DNA of 64,000 nt from Urophycis tenuis (Eukaryota > Chordata > Actinopteri > Gadiformes > Phycidae). The notes under the pieces are model-generated. The model was given only the letters and a program-made list of their open reading frames with translations, had not been told where the DNA came from and searched no databases. Shown here piece after piece: positions 34,142 to 45,927 of the stretch. A program made the translations under genes and the position numbers. Where the stretch lies: contig JAXIVH010000008.1 in the NCBI GenBank assembly GCA_036785325.1, positions 12,023,384 through 12,087,383 of the forward strand, written 5' to 3'. Position 1 is the first letter of the stretch. Each line of letters begins with the position of its first letter.

Positions 34142-37100
34142 ACACACACTTACACACTTGTGTCTTTGAAGAAAGGAATGAATGGTGTTTGTGTCTATCA
34201 TTGCAGATAGTGAAAGGCCAGGGCTTAGATGGAGACAGGCCTATGATTGGGGACAGAGTAACCGTGCACTACACTGGTAAACTGCTCAATGGGCAGAAGG
34301 TTGACTCCAGTTTAAATCGCAAGGAACCTTTTTCCTTCAGTTTAGGAAAGGGTAAGTTACAGACTGTGTACCCGTAATGGAAATATTACAAGTGATAATA
34401 CCTTTGCATTGCTTATAGGTTAGGCTTTAGATATATTAATTATTGAACATTTTCACAGGGCAAGTTATTAAAGCGTGGGACATCAGTGTGATGACGATGC
34501 AGAAGGGAGAGGTGTCTTCACTACTCTGTAGTCCAGATTACGCCTATGGAGCTCCAGGGAACCCCCCAAAAGTTCCCCCAAACTCATCTCTACTGTTTGA
34601 CGTTAGTATGCAGATAGATGTCCTTAACTTCACTACAACAATATCTGAAACACAAAGAGTGTGTTGTTGTTGTGTAATGGTAGAGAGGGAGAGATTTCCC
34701 CTAAATGTGGAGTCTTGGTTGTGTATTGACAGATGGAGCTGCTTGACTTCCAGGGGGAGATGCTCACAGAAGATGGAGGAGTAATAAGGAGGATCAAGAC
34801 CAAGGGTGAAGGTTTTACCAACCCAAACGACGGTGCAACCGTCGATGGTAAATATCTTCTGGTATTTACCCGACTTTCACAAATACATATATACGTCGTA
34901 TGCAGAAATGATGAAGGTATGGTTGGATGGACTGTTGTCCACAGTACACCTGGAGGGAAGGTGCGAGGGCCAACTGTTTGACTCCCGAGATGTCCGGTTT
35001 GTTGTGGGTGAGGCGGAGGACAAGGATGTCCCTCTGGGAGTGGACCGAGCCATGGAGAAGATGCAGAAAGGAGAATGCTGTCTTCTTCAGCTTCAATCCA
35101 AGTACACTTTTAGCATCAGCATGTGGCTTCTCATCCATTTCTGCTGCAATATTAACTTAATGTATTAATGTGTGATGTGATGTGTGTTGTGACCATGTCA
35201 TCAAGAGACATTTTGAATGCATATGTTGCCTCAGGGATCATTAAAGTATTTCTGTCTGTCTGTCTGACTGATTTTATTATTCTTTTTTGTTTGTAGGTAT
35301 GGCTTTGGCAGAGAAGGTAAACCGGAGTTACAGATTGGACCAAACAAAGATGTGGTATATGAAGTTACCCTCAGAGACTTTAAAAAGGTGAACCTGGTTT
35401 AGAGAAGTAACAAAGATGTTTTCAACAGCCATTAGAATTATTTACAATGTCTTTGTTGATAAGTAAATTAATTATATATATATATGGAGGAACATTTTGA
35501 GGCAACAATCAGTTTCCATTTAGACTAGATTGTAATTCCATTTGTTAGATTGTAATGTGATGCCAACCTACATGTCTCATTAAGGCCAAAGAATCATGGG
35601 AAATGGACTTGAAAGAGAAACTTGTACTGTCCGCTGAAGTTAAGCATAAAGGGAATCAGTATTTTAAGGTAAGATTCTCTGAGTTTCATATACTTACCAT
35701 GAAAATAAAAGCCCACCAGATTTGATGATTGTCTCCTCTGTGCGTGGCTAGGCGGGGTTGCTTCAGCAGGCTGTCATCCAGTACCAGCGCATTGTCTCCT
35801 GGCTGGAGATGGAGTGTGGCATCGGAGAGGAACAACAGAGGAAAATTCAAGAGTTTCTGCTGTTGTCCCAACTCAACCTGGCGCTGTGCTTCCTGCGACT
35901 GCAGGAGTTCTCACATGTAGTGGACAACTGCAACAAGGTATGCGACTGCAAATCTGTGGGATACAATGTACATGAAAAAATAAATCTACCGAATGCTGTG
36001 TCCTAACAGAGGAGGCCACTTATCAGACACAAGCAAGTTACAGGTGAGCAATGCACAAAGCACTTAATCTATATTTTTTGGGGAAAAGTGCATTTGATTG
36101 CTGTTGCACAGGATAGTTAGGAACATTTTTTTCTTTTTATTGTCAGAGCCCGTCAGTGGTAGTTAAACTATGTATGAATGACATGTACATCAACAGACAG
36201 CAGTAAGCCTTCTGCTAACACAAACACCATTGGCTTAGAGGATTCCCTATGATAGTAGTATACATTTGGTATGTGTGGTATGCAGCGCTTAGTGCCCTGT
36301 TTTCCCCTGCAGCTCAAACAACTTGGGTTTCCAGTTCGATTCCCAGCTGTGTTGAGTTAGTTATCATGTATCTCTCCCTTCCCAATAACCAATGGACATT
36401 GAATCACCCTTAGGGGTATGTGTGTGTGTGTGTGTGTGTCTGTGTGTGTGTGTGTGCGTGCGCCTTACGCCACTAGTCATCCATGAAACCACTAAGACCC
36501 CCCAAACAAGAACAAAGCCATTAGGAAGATGGATGATCTCTGGGAATATTCCACAGATCAGGCTCTCAAGGCCAGAAAACACTTCTTGAATTCGAGACCA
36601 GATTTGTAGCGAATATGAAGTTGGTAAAATTGCCATTTTTGCGTGGTTGTTGATACAGGTGATGGAGCTCGATGCGAAGAATGAGAAGGCGCTGTATCGC
36701 CGTGGTGAGGCACGTCTTTGCCGTAACGAGTTCAGTCTGGCCATGGCCGATTTCCGCCAGGTGCTTCAGGTCAACCCTTTGAATCGGGCGGCCCGGGCTC
36801 AAATTGCCATCTGCCAGCGTAAGGTGAGGGAACATCAAGAGCAAGACAAGAAGATCTACGCTAACATGTTCCAGAAATTTGCAGAACACGATAAGAAGGT
36901 CAGTGAATACCATAGTATATATTGATAGCCTGTAGAATATTTTTTTTAATGTATTTTTTCACATTCATGTAAATGTGTGGTCATTTAAAAACTTTGGCCA
37001 TCATTGTTTAGGAAAGTGTCATCTTCATACTAAGATTGATACAAAATAAACCTCTAACATTCATTTACCTTTGTAGTGCCCGTTGAAAATGTGCCCGTTC

Positions 37101-38126
37101 GTTCCTTTACTTTCCTTAAATCGAAGGACAGACCGACATGAAGAATCCACTAATTATAGTTAGATTAGGCCTACTTGTTTTTTATTTTGTTCAGAGAAAT
37201 TAAATTTTAAATAATTGCATATATGCACAAATTCAGTATAGTATATAGCAGGGGTCTTCACATAAAATTTCAATGGGTCCACCAGGACGAAATGTCTGCA
37301 GGTCTGGGTCCGGGGACTTTTTTTTTACGGTGCATCTTGAAATATTTACTTTAATTGCATTGGCAATAACTGCCTTCATTCAAATTAAATAAAGTAAACT
37401 TATTTTTTTAAAGTCAACAATGTTTATTGGAAAAAAAATAAAAGTAGAAAAAAAATAAAATTTTACATTTGGTTGCATTTTATGCTCTTGTATGTGGATT
37501 TTAAATAACATGAAGGCTACAAATATTTAAAATTAAATCTGCTTTAGAAACAAAATATCTTTTTAGGCAGGCACATCTGGATTTAAGTGCAAAAAAGTAG
37601 CATGAAATTCCCTGAAACAAAGTAGCTGAACTGGTTTAACACTAAATTTAAAACTTGAATACATTTTGCTACTGAACAGCTTCACAGATCATCCTGTCTA
37701 TCATTTTCTCTTATTTAACTCTTTCCCACCGTCTCCTCTTTTTACAACTCATTAATAGGAGCTTGAGAGAAGCGGGCTCCATCTTTTCCAGCCAACAATA
37801 TACTATATAGTATACTGCCAACTCCATTAAGTGGGAAATCATACATGCGACAGTGATTTATAAAAGAACCCACGACATATCTGATACAACACCTACATCA
37901 CCTACATTACCTCATAATTTACATTTTTTACAAATTGTATATTATAGCAACTAACTCCTTAAACAAATATTAAAGCAAGGTGAAGTTGGTCCTGAAGTTA
38001 AAGTACAATTCCATATTTTCTTGTGCTGTGCAGGTTGGGAAGCAGAAGCGAAAGAAGGATGAAAGTGTAAAAAACAATGGGGAGGTGGGGAATAAACGGC
38101 GACGCAGGAGTCAGGAGAACTCCTGA
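33820..38126 (+). CDS. fkbp5: FK506-binding protein 5 (FKBP51), HSP90 co-chaperone
   Basis: Ten coding exons: 33820-33924, 34207-34351, 34459-34601, 34733-34847, 34945-35101, 35297-35387, 35585-35668, 35752-35937, 36659-36898 and 38034-38126. All keep phase and give 452 residues (human 457). FK1 (about 35-140) has [21 protein letters not shown] and [10 protein letters not shown], typical of active peptidyl-prolyl isomerase. FK2 (about 150-260) has [13 protein letters not shown] and YGFGREGKP. Three TPR units follow, with [40 protein letters not shown] and [13 protein letters not shown]; these bind the HSP90 C-terminus. The tail is short and basic ([10 protein letters not shown]). It resembles FKBP5 (rather than FKBP4) across the linker, and 6p21-type synteny agrees. 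It modulates steroid receptor maturation (family knowledge). Every exon looks intact. Confidence 0.92.
34079..34139. repeat. (CA)n microsatellite in fkbp5 intron 1
   Basis: Pure CA array of about 60 bp, ending about 70 bp before exon 2. Confidence 0.95.
35228..35266 (+). repeat. LINE-type 3' tail in fkbp5 intron 5
   Basis: TGCCTCAGGGATCATTAAAG then TATTTCTGTCTGTC. It lies about 30 bp upstream of exon 6. Confidence 0.75.
36417..36463. repeat. (TG)n microsatellite in fkbp5 intron 8
   Basis: TG array with one TC and two GC interruptions. Confidence 0.9.
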
Positions 38127-38450
38127 TGCCAAAAGGACTGAGGGAAGGCCGGCCTTTCCTTTACATGTTTGTACCAAGACAGAGCCCAGTAATGGAGGAG
38201 CAGGAATGGATCCATAACCCATGCTCCTCGCTTTGGAGGTTCGTAAATGGTGTAATTTGGAACTTGTTATTGGTTCAGAAGATATGATGGAATCAGCTGA
38301 GCAGAGTGAATACATGTAATTGATTTCTTTGGCATTCAATCTTTCTTGGGCATCTGTCTGTCGGAATGTGCAATGTATGTCTTTGGGAACAGAATCAATT
38401 GTTCAAAACACAATCGTTTCATAGTTTTTTTTTGTGCGGTACCAACCATA

Positions 38451-38456
38451 AATAAA
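38451..38456 (+). terminator. Polyadenylation signal of fkbp5
   Basis: AATAAA 325 bases after the fkbp5 stop codon. Confidence 0.55.
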
Positions 38457-38913
38457 TTGCCTGGTCATGGATATTAACCAATCATTTTATACTTCGAGAC
38501 AACATGACATGGTCACTAGGAATATTTACAATATGCACATCCCAAAATCATGAAATACAGTTTAAAGTTAACCGTTTTCATTCTAGAAAACAACAAAACA
38601 AAACATTTGTATAGTTGAACAAATTATCCACAAATGCTGCCTTTGTACCCTTCCTTTCTAATGCATACATCTACTGGCCCATACTCTTGCATGCTATTGC
38701 CATTGTTGTAAGCTTTAAATATGAAATGTCAAAACCACAATGCTTTGTCAATGCATCTTTTTTTGTAATGTCCTCAGTCTCCAGACTTTGCTCATTAATT
38801 CTCAATTGTGTGCTTAGTCCTTTAGGCCACTGCAAGCATTTGGCTGTGTTGTTAGATGTGTTATTTTTTTGACTTTGATAATAATACCACCACTGTCTTC
38901 TCGCCAAAAACAG

Positions 38914-38963
38914 GCATTGGAAATTAGCCTGGATGAGATTGAGGCCCTAATGTACAAGGAACT
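38914..38963 (+). CDS. Possible orphan coding exon (uncertain)
   Basis: Between a CAG acceptor (38911-38913) and a GTATGT donor (38964) lies a 50-base open segment encoding ALEISLDEIEALMYKEL. Its composition looks protein-like. I cannot link it to fkbp5 or any other gene, and no neighbouring exon was found. It may be chance. Confidence 0.18.
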
Positions 38964-40009
38964 GTATGTGTTTACTTTTAACTTAAATCCAAATTCTTTT
39001 TAAAATGTAAACTATCATCTTTTTTAAATTTGCAAGTTAAGTGCTGCTGGTAAACAAAACAATTTTTTAGCAATGTCACTTTAAGATATAATGGCGTCAT
39101 TGTGGTAAAGGCCACAGCAAACATTTTTTTTATGTGGGATAATAGCTGTGAGAAGTACCACTGAAAACTACTTTCGGGGGGTTCATATTGGGGCTGATAA
39201 CCCTGGTCTCGCATCATTAGGTTTTGGGGGGGGGGGGAGCCGGAAGCAGAAAGTACTACCTTGACTACATAGAACTTTGATTAATATTTGTGAAATTCTT
39301 TTGTTTTCTTTGTCTATCAAAGTTTTTTATTTTCTTTGCTTATTTTGAGCTGGCCATCTATTTAAGTATTTGTAGTTCAGTATAGGCTATACTGTTGTGT
39401 AACAAACTTTATTAAGGGCTTTTTTTTTATTATTATTATTATTGAATTGCATTTGAGTGAAATTGCATTTTCTTTTAATCAGTGTCAAGCTGATGCACTT
39501 TCCAGATATATATAAAAAATGTCACAAATAAAATGACATGAAACAATAAATCAGACATGGGTTTCAAATGACTGCATTATTATTATTCTGCTTTTTTTTT
39601 TTTACATGTAATTCGAACAAAGCAATAAAAGTCCTTAATATTAAATGCATTGATAATCAGGTCCGAATTCACAACCATCAAAAATTAAACAATTATTTAA
39701 AAAATATTTTTAAATGATTAAAAGAGTTTAGATGACAAGAACAAGAATTATGAAACAATACTGATACAAAAATAAGACCATAATAAATAAGACCCTAATA
39801 AAATACTGAAACATTCAGTATTTTTGTAGAAACAACTGTACATGAACTGAATATTAGAGCCACCAGTGCAGTGCAAAATGTTCGCATTGTTCTAGAGATG
39901 AGGTACATACTTTAAGACACCGACACACAAAACCAATCAAAGAACTAGCTTTGATGAGGCTATTGCGTCGTCTCGCATCCACTGTGTCTCGGCTAAAAGG
40001 TTGCTTGAG
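38964..40009. other. No gene recognised
   Basis: AT-rich. A poly-G run is at about 39226-39237. No coding content is seen. Confidence 0.4.
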
Positions 40010-43000
40010 ATATAAGTGTTTATCTGTGGCACTGTCTCATCCTTATAGCGAAATGCTACACCTGGTAACAGAAGTAAACTTCATCGGATAGTAAGGTCCC
40101 TCACAGGGACCTACCGGTCTCAGTCAAGGGCATTACAGTATGTGCCTCACCGGCCGCGAGGAAGCTTGGCATAATACTCAACAACCAACTGTCATGCAAT
40201 TGCAAACATCACTGCAGTGACCCGGTCCTGTTGATTTGCTCTTTACAACATCCACAGGATCCGGCCATTGCTCAGGAGGGAAGCGACACAGCTCCTGACC
40301 CAAGCACTTGTCATCTCCCGCCTCGACTACTCGCTCTTTGCCAGACTCCCAGCAACCGCGATAAAACTTTTGCAGCAGATTGAGAATGCTGAGCGCGCCT
40401 CTTGTTCAACCTACACAAATTCTCACACGTGACCGCCCTCTCCCATGACATCCACTGGCTCCCTGTAGTGGCTTGCATCAAATTCAAGATGATGGTACCT
40501 TCAAAGCTGTTGATGGAAATACCCCTACCCACCTCCAAGCATTGGTGAAACCCCACACCCCTGCTCGAGCAATGCACTCAACTACCTCAGCTGGTCGACT
40601 GGTACTTCCATCACTAAAAGGAGGAAAAGGTCAGAGGGCGAAATCAGAACACTTCTCCGTTTTGGCACTGCAGTGGTGAAACAAGCTCCCTGCCAATGTT
40701 AGGACTGCGGAGTCACTCCCCATCTTCCGGGAGCGACTCAAGACTCCCTGGTTCAGAGCTCACCTGAACCCTAAATGCAAATATAATAGCATAACAGTGG
40801 ACTGCTCCGACGTTCGGCAAACTGCGTGGAGGGAACCTTTTGTTGTGGAGAGATGGAGCGTTCGTTCGGCTAAGTCATGACTTGACATAGCTAAGCTAGC
40901 TATGACTAAGCTAGCTATGTCAAGAAGGAGGAGGAGGATGGAAATTACCATCCTATTCAAGTGCTGCTGGAAATACAAGGGTTGCTTTTTGACAGTCGTC
41001 TAGAAGGGGAGATTAAACGTGAGTCAACATCCATGGAGGGTCCCGGCTTAGCAACTGCTAGCACTAGCATGCACAAGCACTATGTTAGCAACACCCCCCA
41101 CGCCAGAATGCCAGCCGGAAACCTAACAAGCTTGAACGTAAACAACGCTGGTGGCGTCCAGGAGCAGCGAATGCCAGTAGGCATAAAGACACCGATATGC
41201 AGGGAAGTCGGACTGGGAGGCTTTTCATGCTCAGTTTGAACTTTTAGCTTTTGCAAACAAGTGGTCTGAATAACATAAAGCCCTCCAGCTCTTTGTTTGA
41301 CAGAGGATGCACAGTCTCGCTTGCTACTTTTAGACCTGAGTGAGAGGGAAAATTACGGGGCCCTTGCTGGTGCACTGCGGCGACACTTTGGACAATGTGT
41401 TTGTTTGGAGCTATTGTACTCGGAGTTGCAGGCACGTCAGAGGTGAGCTGGGGAACCCCTGCGGGGGCTAGCAAACAACATAGAAGGACTGACACGGCGG
41501 GCATATGCACACATGCCCACCTCAGTGCAAATGGAGCTTGCACGTGATAAGTTTATCAGAGCACTCTTCCCATCTGATCTGTGGGTTTACACTCAGCTGG
41601 CTCGCCCTCAAACCCCGACTGTTGCACTGGAGAGGGAGATGGTCATGGGCACCGCACAGCACGACGCCCCTCCAATGGTCAGGGCAGTGGGGGAGACGAC
41701 TGCACAGTGGCCGCCATGGGTGGACAAGGTGACCAAGATGATCAGGGGGCTGGCTATTGCAAGGTGTCAACAGACACAACCCCCAACATGGCCACAGCAA
41801 CAGCCGCGCAGTAGTGAAAGATGCCTGCATTAAAACCGCCTTCCACGCCCTCCAGGAGACTCTGTCAAGTGCACCCATCCTGGTGGCCCCTTACCCTGAA
41901 CTACCCTTTGTCCTGGACACTGATGCAGGTGGGGAGGGAGTGGGCCTGGTCCTATCACAGGCATGGCCGGAAGGAGAGAGGGTTGTGGCCTACTACAGCA
42001 AAGCCCTGAATAAAGCTGAGTGGCGGTATTTCGTCACCCATAGGGAGCTGCTGGCTGTAGTAGTCACTGTCCACTTCAAGTACTACCTGCGTAGCCGCCC
42101 CTTCACCATATGCACAGATCATGCCTAACTGCAGTGGCTAATGACATTCAGAGAGCCAGAGGGGCACAACAACTGACGCACTGTCCAGTCGACCCTGCCA
42201 TGCAGACGGCTGCCGGTATAAGGGAGGCCAGAGAACAGGAGTTGGTTCTGGGGGCAGACAAGCGAGAAAGTGAGGGGTGTGGAGGGGCTGTCATGGATTG
42301 TAGGAAGCTACATATGGTGGACAATGCAGTGTGGGCTGCAGAACAGCAACAAGACCCAGACCTGAAGCCACTGATGCTGTGGGTGGAGGCACAGCAGCGG
42401 CCGCCCTGGGAGGAGGTGGAAACTCTCTCCCCATGGACAAAAGGACTGTGGGCTAAATTCTCCTCTTTGCGGCTGTTGGATGGGGTCCTCCAGCGAGCAT
42501 GGCTGGAGCCAGCCACTGGGGAAAGAAGGTGGCAGGTGGTGTTACCCAGAGGGAGGCAGGAGACTGTTTTCCGGGCCATGCATGGTTCTACAGGCTCCGG
42601 ACACTTTGGGGTGACAAAAACACTCCGGCGGGTGGGTCAGAGCTTCGACTGGGGACGGCTGATCTCTGCACCGCTCGCAGAGGACCACAGGGCCGGTCCA
42701 GGGCTCAGTTGCAGCAGTTTCCAGTGGGGGAGCCCATGCAACGGTTGGGGTGGACATTCTGGGCCCCCTCCCACTCTCAGAACGAGGGAATCGATATTTA
42801 CTCGCTGCAGTGGACTTTTTCACTAAATGGCCCGAGGCCTATGCAGTGAAAGACCAGGAGGCTGAGACCATTGTTGATGCCCTGGTTGAGGGAATAATTA
42901 GTAGGCTGGGGGTTCCAGAGGCAATACATAGCGATCAGGGGAGGAATTTTGAATGAGGGATTTTCGCTACTGCAAGTGCACGCGTCAGGGAATCACGAAG

Positions 43001-43715
43001 ACCCACACAACGTCACTCCACCCTCAGTCACGGATTAGTAGAGAGATTTAATCGTAAAATGGGGGAACAGCTATCTATCCTGACCACCACCCATCAGCGG
43101 GACTGGGATATGCACTTACTCCTGGTCCTGATGGCATGCCGTGTGGCGATCCATGATTCCACTTCATGCACAGTGGCCCTCCTCATGTTGGGCAGGGAAT
43201 TGAGGACCCCAGCGGAGCTGGCCTTCGGGTGACACCTGGATGCGCCGCTGGTTCCGCACATGCGTATGCCCGGAGGCAGATGGGGAGTGCGGGTGTGTAG
43301 CAGAAGAGGAATTATGATGTCCAAACCAAGGGGCGACACTTTGCGGCCGGGGAGCTGGTATGGACCTACTGTCCTAAACTAGGAGAAGATGTTCTAAGCT
43401 GGGGCCTTGTCTGGTCCTGGAGCAATTTGGAGAGGTCGTCTACCGGGTGCAGCTCCCTGGCAGGTGGTGCAGCAGCGTTCTGATAGGCTCTGTTACCGGG
43501 GCCAGTGTTTGGAGGGTACCGCCCCCTTCTGGGGGAATATGTGGGGGTTTTGGGCAGGAAAACCGGTGAGAGATAGGAGAGACGTACAGTATGTGAGTTG
43601 GTGCTCCTGTGAATGAGATATAAATGTTTATCTGTGGTGTGGCTCTGGCCGACAACAGTCGCTATTAAAGTACCTGTTCATGGTAAACCGTCTCGTCCTT
43701 ATAGCGAAACGCTAC
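40010..43715 (+). mobile_element. Decayed Ty3/gypsy LTR retrotransposon with internal deletion
   Basis: A 5' LTR remnant (about 40016-40060, GAGATATAAGTGTTTATCTG ... CGAAATGCTACA) matches the 3' LTR end (about 43615-43715). TGGTAACAGAAG just after the 5' remnant may be the primer-binding site. Gag-like sequence runs 41210-41820 (WEAFHAQFELLAFANKWSE, then a frameshift). It then jumps directly to pol RNase H (41820-42126, VLDTDAGGEGVGLVLSQ, FTICTDHA). The integrase zinc finger is near 42590. The integrase core follows at 42750-42956 (YLLAAVDFFTKWPEAYAV, HSDQGRNFE), with its C-terminal region at 43300-43480. Protease and reverse transcriptase are missing. Several stops and frameshifts make it inactive. 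Confidence 0.85.
40090..40790 (+). mobile_element. 3' part of a LINE reverse transcriptase ORF, inserted in the gypsy element
   Basis: Translation in shifting frames gives blocks typical of the C-terminal end of a fish LINE ORF. These include QALVISRLDYSLFARLPAT, LQALVKPHTPARAMHSTTSA and NVRTAESLPIFRERLKT. It lies between the gypsy 5' LTR remnant and gag, so it inserted into that element or joined by rearrangement. It is a different family from the LINE at 29706-31470. Confidence 0.7.
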
Positions 43716-45239
43716 AATACAAACATGAAACAAAGCAGCGTTTGCCTACCATTTCACACTCCCGTGGAGAAGGTTGCGTAATATAGCTACTTCTAATTGA
43801 GAATATGTGAAAATATAAAAAACAAATGTGTGTGTCGCTGCTTTGTTCACTTCTGTTTCTCTTCTCATGCACTGATTCGCTTAAGCTGAACAACTCAAGT
43901 GATTTATCTCACCGATAGCCTCTGTCCCTGATTCAACACGCCCACAAAAAAAGGGCAGACTAGTGTCAACGGTGTGTTAGGGGCTTAACAGTAAGATGGT
44001 ATACTAATGTGTTTATTGGCGGCCAACCCTGTAGTTGATAAACTATAGTGTAGTATAGTGTATAGAGTGTTATGGTCAAAATATACTGTATATTTTTTTA
44101 ATCAAGCACATTCTTACCACATTTAATTTTCTGTAATTTAAAGTTGTAAAGACAGTTAAGACAGTTAAGACAGTTAACACAAATAAGCACCCTTCCTTTA
44201 AGCTTCCTCTATTGCCATGATTCTCCACCAAATGTGTTGCATTTCATGCACCTGTGATTGATTGGTAGGCAAGATGGAGTCCCAGAACCAATCAAAGAAA
44301 TGATGCCCTGATTGGTTAGAAATGACCCAGAAGCGGTCTAAAGTCTAAATTGGCACAAAGTCAGGGACAGTCAGGCACAGTCTGTTCCGAATGGCTATTC
44401 TCATAGCGTTTTTCACGATCTAATAGCTGACAGATGGCTATGTCATTTCTAACATATTACACTCAAATAATAAAGAAAAAAATAAGATTTTAAATCTTAC
44501 TGAAAGCAACTTTCATCAAATCATCTAAAACAACCCCTCAAAATGCACAAAAATGATGTTATGAATGATTAGTTACAAATCTGAAATATCACAATATGAG
44601 CACATTCAGGACTCAGACGTGTGTGGTCCACCTTAAGCAATAAAGGAACATTTGATGATTCAAATGGTGATACAAATGGCAATTCAACATGCATTACTGA
44701 AACTGATCAATCTCGATCAACAAGTGCAAAAGAGAACGGTTGTATTATTGTAGCCTGTCATGATGTGCCATCACATGTATTTGCTAAATGTATAAGCAGT
44801 GCACAGTGTTTAATGTGCTTCAGTTGAAATGACCAGGCTATGTCCTCAGGCTGGTCTGATCACAGTAGCTATTTCACAGCTAGCTGTGATGATGATGGGT
44901 TTTTGTTAAGTAAAAAAATGCAAATGAACAGTCAGCCTTGGTCCCTCCTCCTGCTACACAAGCACAATTTCTGATCAGGAGATATCCCTCCCTGTCCCTC
45001 TCTAGAGGAATGGTTGTTGAACCGTTTTTCACGGCCCAGGATATATCAATTTAAATATATCTTTTAATATTCTATATATCAAATAGAGCTATTTCTTTCA
45101 ATGAAAATACTGTATATCTTATTTTTATTTTTGACTCACCTCCTTTCTCCCCGGTATGTTTAACTATAGGGTTAAACATATATAACAGGTAAATAATAGA
45201 AGGATTCACATGTTTTCACAAGCATACACTACTGTTTCT
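43716..45239. other. No gene recognised
   Basis: AT-rich flank between the gypsy element and a SINE. The short open frame at 44621-44827 has no recognisable content. Confidence 0.45.
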
Positions 45240-45252
45240 TGGCACTTAACTT

Positions 45253-45599
45253 CCATCCATCCATTATCGAAACCGCTTATCCTCTACGAGGGTCGCGGGG
45301 GGGGCTGGAGCCAATCGGGCGAGAGGCGGGGTACACCCTGGACAGGTCGCCAGCCTATCACAGGGCTAACATATATAGACGAACAACCACTCACACTCAC
45401 ATACACACCTATGGTCAATTTAGAGACACCCCAACCTGCATGTTTTTGGTCTGTGGGAGGAAGCCGGAGTACCCGGAGAGAACCCACGCAAGCACGGGGA
45501 GAACATGCAAACTCCACACAGAAAGGTCCCGGGTCCCAGGTGGATTCGAACCCAGAACCCTCTTGCTGTGAGGCTAACCACTGCACCACCGTGCCGCCC
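45253..45599 (-). mobile_element. tRNA-like SINE with 13-bp target duplication
   Basis: Minus orientation. It begins GGGCGGCACGGTGGTGCAGT, has a B-box GGGTTCGAATCC and ends in GGAT repeats. The flanks carry the perfect duplication TGGCACTTAACTT (45240-45252 and 45600-45612), the mark of LINE-mediated insertion. A second copy lies at 55763-56112. Confidence 0.88.
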
Positions 45600-45927
45600 T
45601 GGCACTTAACTTGTTTTCAAAAACTCAACATGGCCCCTGTGCCTAAGAAGTGCTCAATGGTCATAACAAAACAAGGCAGAGTGAGAGAAGGGAGTATTAG
45701 GCCTTTTCATCATGCATCGCTCGGATTTCTGTAAACATACCAATTGAATCCTTCACACAGTATTCCCAGCAACAGGGTTATTGATTAGTATGATTACTAA
45801 TGCACATTGTAATTACAACAAATGCTAATGAAATAATAGTTTTGTGTGGTTAGTGAATTGCCAATTAAAAGATATTGTAGAAAACATATTGTAGAGACAC
45901 TGGGTTGGTTGGAGGCAGTCGTAAGCT

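Noticed and set aside
41513..42849. Several long frames on both strands as host genes
   Set aside because: They are pieces of gag, RNase H and integrase of a gypsy element, or their opposite-strand shadows.
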